Source of the DNA: UBA8401 sp041665525
GTDB lineage: Bacteria > Bacteroidota > Ignavibacteria > UBA10030 > UBA8401
Assembly (NCBI GenBank): GCA_041665525.1
Contig: JBAYIS010000004.1
Span: 1 to 64,000, forward strand
DNA length: 64,000 nt
Direction: 5' to 3'
The notes beneath the pieces are model-generated. The model had not been told where the DNA came from. It saw only the letters and a list, made by a program, of their open reading frames with translations, and searched no databases. A program made the position numbers and the translations under genes. This document shows positions 1 to 9,301 of this stretch, piece by piece (positions within the stretch are counted from its first letter, which is position 1; every line of letters starts with the position of its first letter).

Positions 1-6
1 CAATCG

Positions 7-2595
7 TTGAATAATTTGCTCTTTCGATTTTCAGTTTATCTTTTCGTTTCATTCCTCGTCGCAACCACTCTATTTTCCCAGCAGTTGTTCTTAGAAAATG
101 GCACGCCGTCGCATCCGAATGTGATGGGATATGCATCGCCGACACGATCCATTATCGATCTGTCCGGAGAATGGCAATTCTCTATTGACAACGGAATCAC
201 CTGGAATCAAGTAAACATCCCCGCTGCTGCAGATTTTGAAGGAAAGATCGTCTACCGAAGGAAGTTTTCCGTCACTGAGGATGAAGTTTCTCACAGATCC
301 TTCTCCATGGTATCCTATGGGATGAACTATCAGTCGGAAGTCTACATCAATGAGACATTTGTCGGCAAACATGTCGGCGGATATACTTCATTCGAATTGG
401 AAATACCTGAAAATATCATCCAGGTCGGAGTAGAGAATGTCATTCGTGTGGTGGTCGACAATACGTTAAACTATCGTTCTACGTTTCCTCCCCGTCCCTC
501 GGCAAGCGGATGGAAAAATTTCAACGGCATTTTGCGGGATATCTTTATTGTTACCACTTCCAAATTATGGATCGATGGGATGAATGTTAGTGTTGCAGCA
601 ATCGAACCCAAAGCGGCAAAATTACTGGTGACCGCCACTGTTGCTGCGAAAGAACTTTCGATGCTGACACCGTTTATGGGCAAAACATTTCAGCTCACCG
701 CCGAGGTGACTGATATCGCAGCCGGAACAATTATCGGGAAGCCGGTATCCGCACAGATCAACCCCGAATCGAATAAAGAAATCACAACCCAAATACTACT
801 CCCGGTACCGGATGCAAAATTATGGTCTCCAGATGCGCCGGAATTATATTCCATCCGTGTCACCCTTTCGTGGGTGGAAGGGAAGAAGGATTCGCTGATC
901 GATGAAACAAGTGCTGTCACCGGAATTCGGACGATAACGAAAGATAAGAATTCGCTTCTCTTCAACGGCGCACCGATTCTGCTGCGCGGCATCGTCTGGA
1001 TCGAGGATTCCGAGAATCACGGCAGTGCGATGACCTATGAGGAGTTGGAGCGCGATGTCGCGTTGATTAAGAATCTGGGTGCGAACGTAGTCCGCGTCGG
1101 GTTCCATCCTCCGCATCCGTTCTTTATTCAATTGTGCGACCGTTATGGTCTGCTGGTAATGGAAGAAATCCCCAACTTGGAGATACCGGGCAGAATAGTT
1201 GAAGAAGAGCATTATTCCTCGCAGATGGTGAGTTATCTGAAGGAAATGGTCATGCGTGATAAATATAATCCTTCCGTTATCGCCTGGGGCTTAGGGGATG
1301 GCTCTGGTTATGGAGCCGATGTGGAAAACAGCATCATCACTCGTTTGCATCGCACTGCGAAATCGTTAGACGACCGTATGACCTATGTTGTTGTTCGTGG
1401 AAGCGAGGACAAAGCGGCTGCAGTGTCGGATATTGCGGCGATCAGTTTCGCGCCCGCCGAAAGTAAAGCGTTCCGGTCCAGAATCATTTCGTTTATCGAA
1501 ACATATCCAAAGAAACCGATCATTGTAGCGGGTTATGGAAAACCTGTAGAGCGGGGAAATCATAATGGGTACAGCGATCCGAATTCTCATGAAGCACAGG
1601 CCAGATACATTTACCAGCGGTATGCTGTCATTAAGGACCTTCGTCTGGCCGGCTCAATGATCTTTGCATTCAATGATTTCCGGAGCGACAGGCCGATCTT
1701 AAGCATGAAACCCGTCGCACCCAATATTCACACAATCGGAATTGTGGAGCTGGGAAGACAGAAGAAAGTTGGATACGATATTGTCCATTCCATCTACCAT
1801 GACCAAAAAGTTTCAGCGCTGCCAATCGGTACGTTCGTTCCGAATTCTCCTTATGCGTATGTCGTCATCGGACTGATATTATTGGTGATCGCAGCATGGC
1901 TGGTGAACGGCAACCGCCGATTCCGTGAAAGCACGCGGCGCGCCATTTTTAATTCCTATAATTTTTTTGCCGACATTCGGGATCAATTCACGCTGCCGTT
2001 GTTCCATACGACGATCACGGCGATTGTTATTGCGATCACCTTTTCGGTTATTTTTTCCAGCATACTGCATCACTACCGCACGGATGCGGCTCTCGATTAT
2101 CTCTTGTCCCATCTTTTGTCGGATGATTTTAAGATGATCGTGATTCGAATGTGCTGGGATCCGTTGTTGTGTGTTGGCTATCTGACAGGTGTCATGATCG
2201 TTTGGTTCCTGGTGTTGACACTTTTCATCCAATTATGCGCACTCATGGCCCGCGTGAAAATACGCCTGTTTCATTCGTATTCAATCGCAGTGTGGACTGC
2301 TTTGCCGTGGGCATTCTTCATCCCGGTTGGTATGATCCTGTATCGTGTTCTGGAAAGCGATCCCTATGTACCGTGGGTGATGGGGGTTGTTTTTGTTATG
2401 TCTGCATGGGTCTATTTGCGGACTCTTAAAGGAGTCTCAGTAATCTATCATATCTATACGCCAAAGATGTACATGATCGGCTTGGTGGTGTTGTTCGTTG
2501 CGGTGGGAACGGTGTATGCCTATGTCGATTATGCTTTTTCATTTACAGCTTATGCTGAGTTCTTCGCCACCCGTCTTCTTCCGTTCGTCCATTAA
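7..2595 (+). CDS. GH2-fold exported/membrane protein with degenerate active site
   Basis: An N-terminal signal-like segment (residues 1-25) is followed by a glycoside hydrolase family 2 layout: sugar-binding jelly roll (about 50-185), Ig-like sandwich (about 190-310) and TIM barrel (about 315-600). A transmembrane segment near 617-636 and a polytopic tail with about five more hydrophobic segments (about 670-860) follow; the tail resembles Yip1-type membrane domains. In GH2 enzymes the acid/base sits in a W-x-L-G-N-E motif; here it reads WGLGDG (W427 to G432), so the Glu is Gly. The nucleophile, normally in a T-E-Y-G context, reads AGYG (G509), so it is also Gly. I infer a sugar-binding or scaffolding pseudoenzyme, not a hydrolase. 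The start used is TTG at 7; the window edge is close, so the true start could lie upstream. It ends 17 nt before smc. Confidence 0.8.
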   Translation: MNNLLFRFSVYLFVSFLVATTLFSQQLFLENGTPSHPNVMGYASPTRSIIDLSGEWQFSIDNGITWNQVNIPAAADFEGKIVYRRKFSVTEDEVSHRSFSMVSYGMNYQSEVYINETFVGKHVGGYTSFELEIPENIIQVGVENVIRVVVDNTLNYRSTFPPRPSASGWKNFNGILRDIFIVTTSKLWIDGMNVSVAAIEPKAAKLLVTATVAAKELSMLTPFMGKTFQLTAEVTDIAAGTIIGKPVSAQINPESNKEITTQILLPVPDAKLWSPDAPELYSIRVTLSWVEGKKDSLIDETSAVTGIRTITKDKNSLLFNGAPILLRGIVWIEDSENHGSAMTYEELERDVALIKNLGANVVRVGFHPPHPFFIQLCDRYGLLVMEEIPNLEIPGRIVEEEHYSSQMVSYLKEMVMRDKYNPSVIAWGLGDGSGYGADVENSIITRLHRTAKSLDDRMTYVVVRGSEDKAAAVSDIAAISFAPAESKAFRSRIISFIETYPKKPIIVAGYGKPVERGNHNGYSDPNSHEAQARYIYQRYAVIKDLRLAGSMIFAFNDFRSDRPILSMKPVAPNIHTIGIVELGRQKKVGYDIVHSIYHDQKVSALPIGTFVPNSPYAYVVIGLILLVIAAWLVNGNRRFRESTRRAIFNSYNFFADIRDQFTLPLFHTTITAIVIAITFSVIFSSILHHYRTDAALDYLLSHLLSDDFKMIVIRMCWDPLLCVGYLTGVMIVWFLVLTLFIQLCALMARVKIRLFHSYSIAVWTALPWAFFIPVGMILYRVLESDPYVPWVMGVVFVMSAWVYLRTLKGVSVIYHIYTPKMYMIGLVVLFVAVGTVYAYVDYAFSFTAYAEFFATRLLPFVH

Positions 2596-2612
2596 TTCTT
2601 TCAGCCAGCAGA

Positions 2613-5600
2613 ATGTATCTATCAAAATTAGAAATCGTCGGCTTTAAATCGTTCGCTAACAAAGTGAATCTTTCTTTCGATGCCGGTATGACCGCCATCG
2701 TCGGTCCGAACGGATGCGGCAAGACGAACGTCGTGGATGCGATCCGCTGGGCGTTGGGTGAGCAGAAACCGAGCCGGCTCCGCAGCGATAAAATGGAAGA
2801 TGTGATCTTTAACGGCACGAAGAACCGTAAACCGGTTGGTATGGCAGATGTGTCGCTGACCATCGAAAACACCAAAGGGATACTCCCCTCGGAATATAAA
2901 GAAGTTGTGATTACTCGCCGTGTGTACCGTTCCGGAGAATCAGAATATTACCTGAACAAAACTCTTTGTCGATTGAAGGATATCAAGGATCTCTTCATGG
3001 ACACCGGAATGGGTTCGGATGCATACTCTGTTATCGAGTTGAAGATGATCGAAACCATCCTGAGCGACAAGGCGGATGAACGCCGGCGCTTATTCGAGGA
3101 AGCTGCCGGGGTGACGAAATATAAAGTACGCAGGAAAGAGACCTTCACGAAACTGGACCATGTGCAGGCGGACCTCGTACGTGTGCAGGATATTGTGAAG
3201 GAAGTGCAGAAAGCGGTGAACTCGCTGGAACGTCAGGCAAACAAGGCAGAACAGTTCAATCTCATCTCGCAGGAACTCCGGTCGAAGGAGATCATCTTGC
3301 TGGAGCGCGAATATTCTGAGATCATCCACTCTATTGATCCGCTGAAAGTTCGCCTCTCCTCTGCGGTGGATGAAAAAAAGAAAATCAGCGATGAGCTCTC
3401 TTCCGAAGAAGTACTGCTGGATCAACTGCGCAGTGAATTGACCGAACTGGAAGAACGGTTGAACGAGGTACAAACGGAACTGAACGAACATCAGCAAAAG
3501 ATCAATCTGTCCCAACAAGCGCGTGTGAAGGCGAATGAACGGACGAATTCTCTGAACGAGTCGATCGATCGGTTTTTGAAAGAGAAAGAAGAACTGCAGC
3601 ATCAGCTTCCCGAACTGGAAACCCGTGCATCCGAACTTGTTGTTACTATCGAGCAGACGCATGCCAACGTTCAATCATCCACCGCTCAATACAATGAGAA
3701 AAAGGAAGAGCTGGATAACTTCACGCAGGAATTGGAAAAGAAGAAGTCCGACGTGAAATCGAAACAGGATGAAGTGATCGCACTGCTGCATGAGATTTCC
3801 TCCAAACGCAACGAGTATGAACGGACAAAAGCACGGCTGGAGAACATCAACGGCCGCCTGGATTATTCGGGTGAAGAGAATGCGATCTACACGACCGAGA
3901 TCTCCAAGAACTCCGCAACTGTTGCAGAATTAACGGCGCAGGATAAAGACCTCCGGAAGAAATTTGCAGAAGCAGAACTGGCCGCGTTGAATGAGGATTC
4001 GAAGAAGACTGGTTTACAGCAGGATATTGAATCACTGCGGGACAAAGAATTCGAAGTCCGTTCTACCATTGAACGCCGCCGCTCGCGGATGGATTTCCTT
4101 AAAGGACTTGTGGAGACCCATGAAGGATTTTCCGAAGGAGCAAAATACCTTATCACCCATGAGGAGTGGAATGAAGTCCTTCAAACCACCGTAGCCGATG
4201 CATTTACGACCGATGCAAAGTACCGCATTGCAATCGAAGCGGCGCTGGGGGATGTGGCCGGGTATATTGTTGTGAATACCATCGACGAAGCACACCGCGG
4301 TGTTGAGCTGCTGAAAACAAACAATAAAGGCCGGGCGACTTTCATTTGCCTGGAATCGATTCCGCGTACACCGGAAGACAGCAGACTGGACATAATTGAA
4401 AGCGGTGTGGTTGCCTGGGCGGCCGATGCTGTCGCGTGCGACAACCGGTATGCAGCTTTACGGGATTACTTGCTTGCCGGCACAATCATCGTAGAAGATG
4501 TTCAAACGGCATCGGACCTCGTCCGGAAATATTTTTCCATGAAGTGCGTTACGATGGACGGCGAACTTGTCACCGGTTCCGGTATCCTGCGCGGCGGAAG
4601 CAATCGCGCAGAAGACGGCGGTATGCTTGGTAAAAAGGCGCAAATCGAAGAGCTGGAGAAAGAGATCGCAACGCTGTCCGCACAACAGGATTCCTTCCGG
4701 AAGGAAAGTGCGGAAAAGGAAAGAATCCTTGCTTCCATTGATGTGAAATCACTCGCCGATGCGGCAAAGAAAATCGAACAGCAAATGACCGCTGTTGAAA
4801 TGCGTATCGCGCAGATTGAGTATGAAAAGAAGCGGATGACGGAAAATGTGCAGCGGAACGATGCAGAGAATACGCGGCTTCGCGAGGAAGCAGATGCACT
4901 GAACAATGAACTGAAGGCATTGCAGCCTTCAATCGAAGAAATGGAAAAGCGGAAATCTGCCGCAGAACAGCAATCCGGCGCTTCGGCGAGCGAATTGGAG
5001 ACGATGGAGGTGATGTGGAACGAATTTTCCAAAGTGGCGACCGATGCTCAGCTGGAAATGATGCGTCTGGAAAACGAAGAGAAAAAGTCCGCACGTGAAT
5101 TGGAGTATATCAACGCAACAACGGCGAATATCAGGAATACGTTCGCACAACGGGATGTCGATATTGAGAATTCAAACAGGGAGATCCAAAAACTTCAGGA
5201 AGCGCTGGTGGTGAATGCAGGCGAACTGGAAGGGTTGGAGCAGCAGCTGCAGGAGATCGTCGAACGGAAACGGGTGGCACAGGCGGATTTCAATGCAAAA
5301 CGGATCCAATCCCACGATATTGAATTGAAATTGAAAGATGCGCGACGGCTGCACGACACGTCGATGTCCCGTTCGCACGAACTGGAGATGAAGATCTCCG
5401 AGCTGACGATGAAAGCACAAAACCTGGCCGTCCGCGGGAAAGAGGAGTTTGAGATAACCGTCGAACTGAAGGAGTTCTCCGCCGAAGAACAGTTCGATCT
5501 GGACGAGGCGAAGGAAGAGGTGCGGCAGATGAAGGAGAAAATTCGGTCCCTTGGTGCGGTGAATTTCGCGGCATTCGATGAATACAAGACGGAGAAGGAA

Positions 5601-6173
5601 CGGTTGGAGTTTATTACCACGCAGCGCGATGATTTGATCGAATCGGAAAAAACACTGATGCAGACAATCGAAGAGATCAACAATACCGCCCAGAAAGAAT
5701 TTGTTTCCACATTCGAAAAGATTCGCGAAAATTTCATTGCAACGTTCAAAGGACTTTTCGACGAAGGGGACGAATGCGATCTGCGGCTGGAAGATGGTGT
5801 CGATCCGCTCGAAGCCCGTATTGAGATCACTGCGAAGCCGCGAGGCAAGCGCCCGACGTCCATCGATTTGCTCTCCGGCGGAGAGAAGACCCTGACGGCC
5901 ATCGCCCTGTTGTTCGCGATCTATCTGGTGAAACCGTCGCCGTTTTGCATTCTGGATGAAGTGGACGCGCCGCTGGACGATTCGAACATCGATCGGTTCG
6001 CGCGTATCATTAGGAAATTCAGCGATAACACACAGTTTATCATCGTAACACACAACAAGCGGACGATGGAAGCAGCCAATGCTATGTACGGCGTCACCAT
6101 GGAAGAGCAAGGAGTCTCCAAACTCGTATCGGTCCGTTTCAATGAGAATAAAGTCGCCGTCAACGGATCATGA
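2613..6173 (+). CDS. smc: Chromosome segregation protein SMC
   Basis: Full-length bacterial SMC (1186 aa, the usual size). It is a DNA-organising ATPase that dimerises through its hinge and works with ScpA/ScpB in chromosome compaction. The N-terminal half-ATPase has Walker A GPNGCGKT at residues 31-38. Long coiled coils (about 170-500 and 680-1000) flank a glycine-rich hinge at about 510-670. The C-terminal half has the ABC signature LLSGGEKTL near 1086-1094 and Walker B CILDEVDAPLDDSN near 1111-1124. The start at ATG 2613 gives the canonical MYLSKLEIVGFKSFA beginning. No scpA or scpB is adjacent; the parAB operon is about 31 kb downstream in this window. Confidence 0.98.
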   Translation: MYLSKLEIVGFKSFANKVNLSFDAGMTAIVGPNGCGKTNVVDAIRWALGEQKPSRLRSDKMEDVIFNGTKNRKPVGMADVSLTIENTKGILPSEYKEVVITRRVYRSGESEYYLNKTLCRLKDIKDLFMDTGMGSDAYSVIELKMIETILSDKADERRRLFEEAAGVTKYKVRRKETFTKLDHVQADLVRVQDIVKEVQKAVNSLERQANKAEQFNLISQELRSKEIILLEREYSEIIHSIDPLKVRLSSAVDEKKKISDELSSEEVLLDQLRSELTELEERLNEVQTELNEHQQKINLSQQARVKANERTNSLNESIDRFLKEKEELQHQLPELETRASELVVTIEQTHANVQSSTAQYNEKKEELDNFTQELEKKKSDVKSKQDEVIALLHEISSKRNEYERTKARLENINGRLDYSGEENAIYTTEISKNSATVAELTAQDKDLRKKFAEAELAALNEDSKKTGLQQDIESLRDKEFEVRSTIERRRSRMDFLKGLVETHEGFSEGAKYLITHEEWNEVLQTTVADAFTTDAKYRIAIEAALGDVAGYIVVNTIDEAHRGVELLKTNNKGRATFICLESIPRTPEDSRLDIIESGVVAWAADAVACDNRYAALRDYLLAGTIIVEDVQTASDLVRKYFSMKCVTMDGELVTGSGILRGGSNRAEDGGMLGKKAQIEELEKEIATLSAQQDSFRKESAEKERILASIDVKSLADAAKKIEQQMTAVEMRIAQIEYEKKRMTENVQRNDAENTRLREEADALNNELKALQPSIEEMEKRKSAAEQQSGASASELETMEVMWNEFSKVATDAQLEMMRLENEEKKSARELEYINATTANIRNTFAQRDVDIENSNREIQKLQEALVVNAGELEGLEQQLQEIVERKRVAQADFNAKRIQSHDIELKLKDARRLHDTSMSRSHELEMKISELTMKAQNLAVRGKEEFEITVELKEFSAEEQFDLDEAKEEVRQMKEKIRSLGAVNFAAFDEYKTEKERLEFITTQRDDLIESEKTLMQTIEEINNTAQKEFVSTFEKIRENFIATFKGLFDEGDECDLRLEDGVDPLEARIEITAKPRGKRPTSIDLLSGGEKTLTAIALLFAIYLVKPSPFCILDEVDAPLDDSNIDRFARIIRKFSDNTQFIIVTHNKRTMEAANAMYGVTMEEQGVSKLVSVRFNENKVAVNGS

Positions 6174-6203
6174 TAGTTCGCAGTGATGCGGGACGAAAGT
6201 GCA

Positions 6204-6929
6204 ATGCCAAATCCACTAACATACACGGTCTTCACTGATTTCGACGGAACGATCGCCGTCAATGACATTGGCGATGCTCTATTCGAACAGTATGGAGACA
6301 TCGAAATCTGCTCGCAAAGCTTTCAGGAGTATCGAAACGGAACGATCAACGCGCGGGAATGCTGGAAAAGCGGATTCGCATCGTTTCCGCCGGTCACGCG
6401 ACAGGAGATAAGGGAATTTGCTCTACGTCAACCGGTCGATGTCTATTTCAAGATCTTTGCAGAGTTTTGCGAAGGGCACAACATTCCGGTCTCAGTTGTC
6501 AGCGACGGATTCGATGCATATATCGATCCGGTATTGGAACGGGAGATGCTGGGGCATCTGACACGGTATACCAATATTCTTCGGTTTTACGGCAATGGGA
6601 ATGTTGAACCGCTGTTCCCGCATACGGATTCCACCTGCACTCGTTGCGCGAATTGCAAACGGAATCATTTACTAACACGGTCCGGAGACGATCAGGTGAT
6701 CGTTTATATCGGAGACGGGATATCGGACCGATGCCCGGTGCAATTTGCAGATGTCGTCTTTGCAAAGGATTCGCTCGTCAGTTTTTGTGAAACTCATAAT
6801 ATTACGTTCCACCGGTTCCGGGATTTTTCTGAAGTCCTGAAGGTATTTCGGTCGATGGTTGAACTCGGGAAACACCGAAAACGCCGAACCGCGGAACTTG
6901 CACGCAAGGAAGTGTTTATAGGAGAATGA
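6204..6929 (+). CDS. HAD-IB family phosphatase, MtnX-like
   Basis: A haloacid dehalogenase phosphatase: motif I is DFDGTI close to the N-terminus, motif II is the VVSDG segment in the middle, and motif IV is YIGDGISD near the C-terminus. A cysteine cluster (CTRCANCKRN) sits between them and may bind metal. The fold and the early DFDGT with a long helical cap match MtnX/SerB-like phosphatases, including the 2-hydroxy-3-keto-5-methylthiopentenyl-1-phosphate phosphatase of methionine salvage. No other salvage gene is nearby, so the substrate is unassigned. I chose ATG 6204 because it places motif I about 10 residues in; an in-frame ATG at 6183 would add seven residues. Its stop overlaps the next start by 4 bp, indicating translational coupling. 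Confidence 0.85.
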   Translation: MPNPLTYTVFTDFDGTIAVNDIGDALFEQYGDIEICSQSFQEYRNGTINARECWKSGFASFPPVTRQEIREFALRQPVDVYFKIFAEFCEGHNIPVSVVSDGFDAYIDPVLEREMLGHLTRYTNILRFYGNGNVEPLFPHTDSTCTRCANCKRNHLLTRSGDDQVIVYIGDGISDRCPVQFADVVFAKDSLVSFCETHNITFHRFRDFSEVLKVFRSMVELGKHRKRRTAELARKEVFIGE

Positions 6930-7510
6930 AAATGGATATTCGTTTGAAAATATTTGAAATGCGCAGCTATACGCCGATTCCATTTCTTCTCGTGATGGTG
7001 ATCTATGCAGAACCGACAGTATTAACCATTGCCGCCGGATTAACGATTGCGGTGTTTGGTGAAGCAATACGATTTTGGGGTGTTTCGATCTGCGGCAGTG
7101 AAACACGGACAACAGGTGTCGTCGGAGCAACCAATCTGATCACAGACGGACCGTTTGGCCATGTCCGCAATCCGCTGTATGTCGGGAATATTCTGATTTA
7201 TGTCGGATGCGCGGTGATGTCTAACGCACTGGTGCCGTATCTCGGGATCGCTGCGCTCGCATGGTTTATTCTTCAGTATCAACTTATTGTCTCGCGTGAA
7301 GAAGAACATTTGAGAGGGGCATTCGGCGATGAATATGTAACATATTGTAAGAATGTCCCGCGGTTTTTCCCGCGTATGTCCCGGTACGTTGGCGAACACG
7401 CATTTCATCGTACGGCCGATTTTGCACGAGGATTGAAATCGGAAACGCGGACACTGCAAGGATTTACCGCGGTTATTGCATTGATCATTCTCCGGTATTT
7501 TGTGAGATGA
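6926..7510 (+). CDS. Isoprenylcysteine carboxyl methyltransferase/PEMT-like membrane protein
   Basis: A 194-aa polytopic membrane protein with four or so hydrophobic segments. It carries the ICMT/phospholipid methyltransferase signature: a G-P-x-x-x-x-R-N-P-x-Y motif (GPFGHVRNPLYVG, about residues 73-85) followed by a hydrophobic helix and a SREEEHLRGAFGDEYVTY segment near 127-145, typical of the SAM-binding C-terminal half. The family methylates isoprenylcysteines in eukaryotes and lipids or quinone-like substrates in bacteria; the bacterial substrate is usually unknown. It overlaps the preceding phosphatase by ATGA and ends one base before lpxB, so it probably belongs to the lipid A transcription unit. 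The C-terminal 50 residues, beyond the conserved region, end in a further hydrophobic helix. Confidence 0.85.
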   Translation: MKMDIRLKIFEMRSYTPIPFLLVMVIYAEPTVLTIAAGLTIAVFGEAIRFWGVSICGSETRTTGVVGATNLITDGPFGHVRNPLYVGNILIYVGCAVMSNALVPYLGIAALAWFILQYQLIVSREEEHLRGAFGDEYVTYCKNVPRFFPRMSRYVGEHAFHRTADFARGLKSETRTLQGFTAVIALIILRYFVR

Positions 7511-7511
7511 T

Positions 7512-8630
7512 ATGAAACAGCGAGTGATGATGATCGCGGGCGAAGCATCCGGCGACCTGCATGGTGCAGGCGTTGTCCGCGAACTGAAGCGCAGAAATCC
7601 CTCCATCGATATTTTCGGCATCGGCGGAGATAAGATGAAGAAGGAAGGGATGACGCTGACTTTCCATGTGGCGGAAATGTCCTTCATGGGATTTGTGGAA
7701 GTGGTGAAACATCTGCCGCTGATCCGATCGGTAGAACGGACGCTGGAACAATTGCTGATCCTGAAGAAACCGGATGTAGTGGTGCTGATTGATTATCCGG
7801 GATTCAATCTTCGATTTGCGAGGATCGTAAAAAAATACGGCATCAAAGTGATTTACTACATCAGTCCGCAGGTATGGGCCTGGAAAAAAGGGCGTGTGAA
7901 GAAGATGAAGGAACTGATCGATCGAATGCTCGTGGTCTTTCCTTTTGAAGTGCCAATCTATGAACAGGAACAGATACCAGTGCAGTTCGTCGGCCACCCG
8001 TTGGTGGAAGAAATGCAGGATGTGATGACGCGGGAGCAGTTTTCCAAACGGTACAGCCTGCTGCAGGAGAGGAAATTCATTGCTGTCATTCCGGGTAGCA
8101 GAACACAGGAGATTGAAAAACTCTTTTCAGTCATGGCCCGTGCAGCGGTTCAGCTTGCCGGGAACGAAAAGGATGTGGTCGTTGCAGTCGCACCGAATCT
8201 TCCGCTGGAGCTCTATAAGGAGCATTGTCCTTCCGGTGCGGACGTGAAATTCATCCAGCATGCTACACACGAGGTGATGAAGTATGCCGAGTTTGCATTT
8301 GTCACTTCGGGAACGGCAACATTGGAAACGGCGTGTGTTGGAACGCCGATGGTTGTTGTCTATAAGACGTCAATGATAACATACTGGATTGCCCGATTAG
8401 TGGTGAAGATTAAAAATATTTCGCTGGTGAATATCGTTGCCGGGAAGTCGATTGTCCCGGAGATAATCCAGCATGCGGCGACTGTGGACCGGTTGGTAGA
8501 GATGTCAAAAAATATCATAGATTCTGCCGATAGATATAACGGTATGAAGCATGAATTGGAAATAGTCCGGCAGAAATTAGGCGGTATTGGCGCTTCCGAA
8601 CAAGTTGCGGATGCAATCCTTGCCGTATGA
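7512..8630 (+). CDS. lpxB: Lipid-A-disaccharide synthase LpxB
   Basis: A 372-aa GT19 glycosyltransferase that joins UDP-2,3-diacylglucosamine and lipid X to form the lipid A disaccharide at the inner membrane. The N-terminus has the family hallmark IAGEASGDLHGA (residues 6-17), then GIGGDKMKKEGM, YISPQVWAWKKGR and, in the C-terminal Rossmann half, PGSRTQEIEKL and TSGTATLETACVGTPMVVVYK. Length and motif order are normal. It starts one base after the methyltransferase-like gene and overlaps the following acyltransferase by 4 bp, forming a compact lpxB-acyltransferase-lpxK block. Confidence 0.97.
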   Translation: MKQRVMMIAGEASGDLHGAGVVRELKRRNPSIDIFGIGGDKMKKEGMTLTFHVAEMSFMGFVEVVKHLPLIRSVERTLEQLLILKKPDVVVLIDYPGFNLRFARIVKKYGIKVIYYISPQVWAWKKGRVKKMKELIDRMLVVFPFEVPIYEQEQIPVQFVGHPLVEEMQDVMTREQFSKRYSLLQERKFIAVIPGSRTQEIEKLFSVMARAAVQLAGNEKDVVVAVAPNLPLELYKEHCPSGADVKFIQHATHEVMKYAEFAFVTSGTATLETACVGTPMVVVYKTSMITYWIARLVVKIKNISLVNIVAGKSIVPEIIQHAATVDRLVEMSKNIIDSADRYNGMKHELEIVRQKLGGIGASEQVADAILAV

Positions 8631-9301
8631 AAAAACGATTGGTATTGACTGCATTACGAAGTGTGTTGTGGTGGATCATCCTCGTATGGTGCAGAACATT
8701 ATCGATTACCGCCGTACGGAACGAAGGCCTTGATGCACTTCGAAGGAGCGGTAAAAATTATGTGATTGCTTTCTGGCACGGTTCCATGTTGCTCGGCTGG
8801 TTCCTGCATCGGCCAAGACGGAATGAACACATGTCTGCTCTGGTTAGTCAAAGCGAGGATGGCGAATTTCTTTCTGCTGTCCTGGAACGGTGGAAATATT
8901 TCATGATCCGCGGTTCGAGCCATATCGGAGGAAAAGAAGCGATGCAATTAATGGTGCAGGCTGTGCATGAAGGGAAATCCCTTGCCATTACGCCGGACGG
9001 CCCCCGTGGTCCGCGACACGAAATGAAGATGGGAGCTGTGAGAATTGCACAAAAGACCAATGTACCGCTGGTGCTCGCAGGCATTGCGGTCGGACACAAA
9101 AGGCAATTACGAAGCTGGGATAAGTTTGAAGTACCATTGCCATTTTCGAATGTTGCAGTAGTATACAGTGAACCAATATACGTTCCTCAGGATTTGGATG
9201 GAATGGTGCTGGATGAATATAAGATCGAGCAACAGCGGCGGCTGCAGAACTTAACCGAGGAGGCTGAAAGTATTTTATCGGCTTCCGGAGAAAATGCATG
9301 A
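8627..9301 (+). CDS. Lysophospholipid acyltransferase family protein (DUF374)
   Basis: A 224-aa protein of the LPLAT superfamily, DUF374 type. The acyltransferase H-x-x-x-x-D box is altered to the form usual in this family (FWHGSML, about residues 48-54) and the later TPDGPRGPRHEMKMG segment (about 122-136) is the DUF374 signature. Position between lpxB and lpxK strongly suggests a role in late acylation of lipid A or in transfer onto a related envelope lipid, in the place occupied by LpxL-type acyltransferases elsewhere; the exact acceptor is inference. ATGA overlaps occur at both ends, so translation is probably coupled to lpxB and lpxK. Confidence 0.88.
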   Translation: MKKRLVLTALRSVLWWIILVWCRTLSITAVRNEGLDALRRSGKNYVIAFWHGSMLLGWFLHRPRRNEHMSALVSQSEDGEFLSAVLERWKYFMIRGSSHIGGKEAMQLMVQAVHEGKSLAITPDGPRGPRHEMKMGAVRIAQKTNVPLVLAGIAVGHKRQLRSWDKFEVPLPFSNVAVVYSEPIYVPQDLDGMVLDEYKIEQQRRLQNLTEEAESILSASGENA

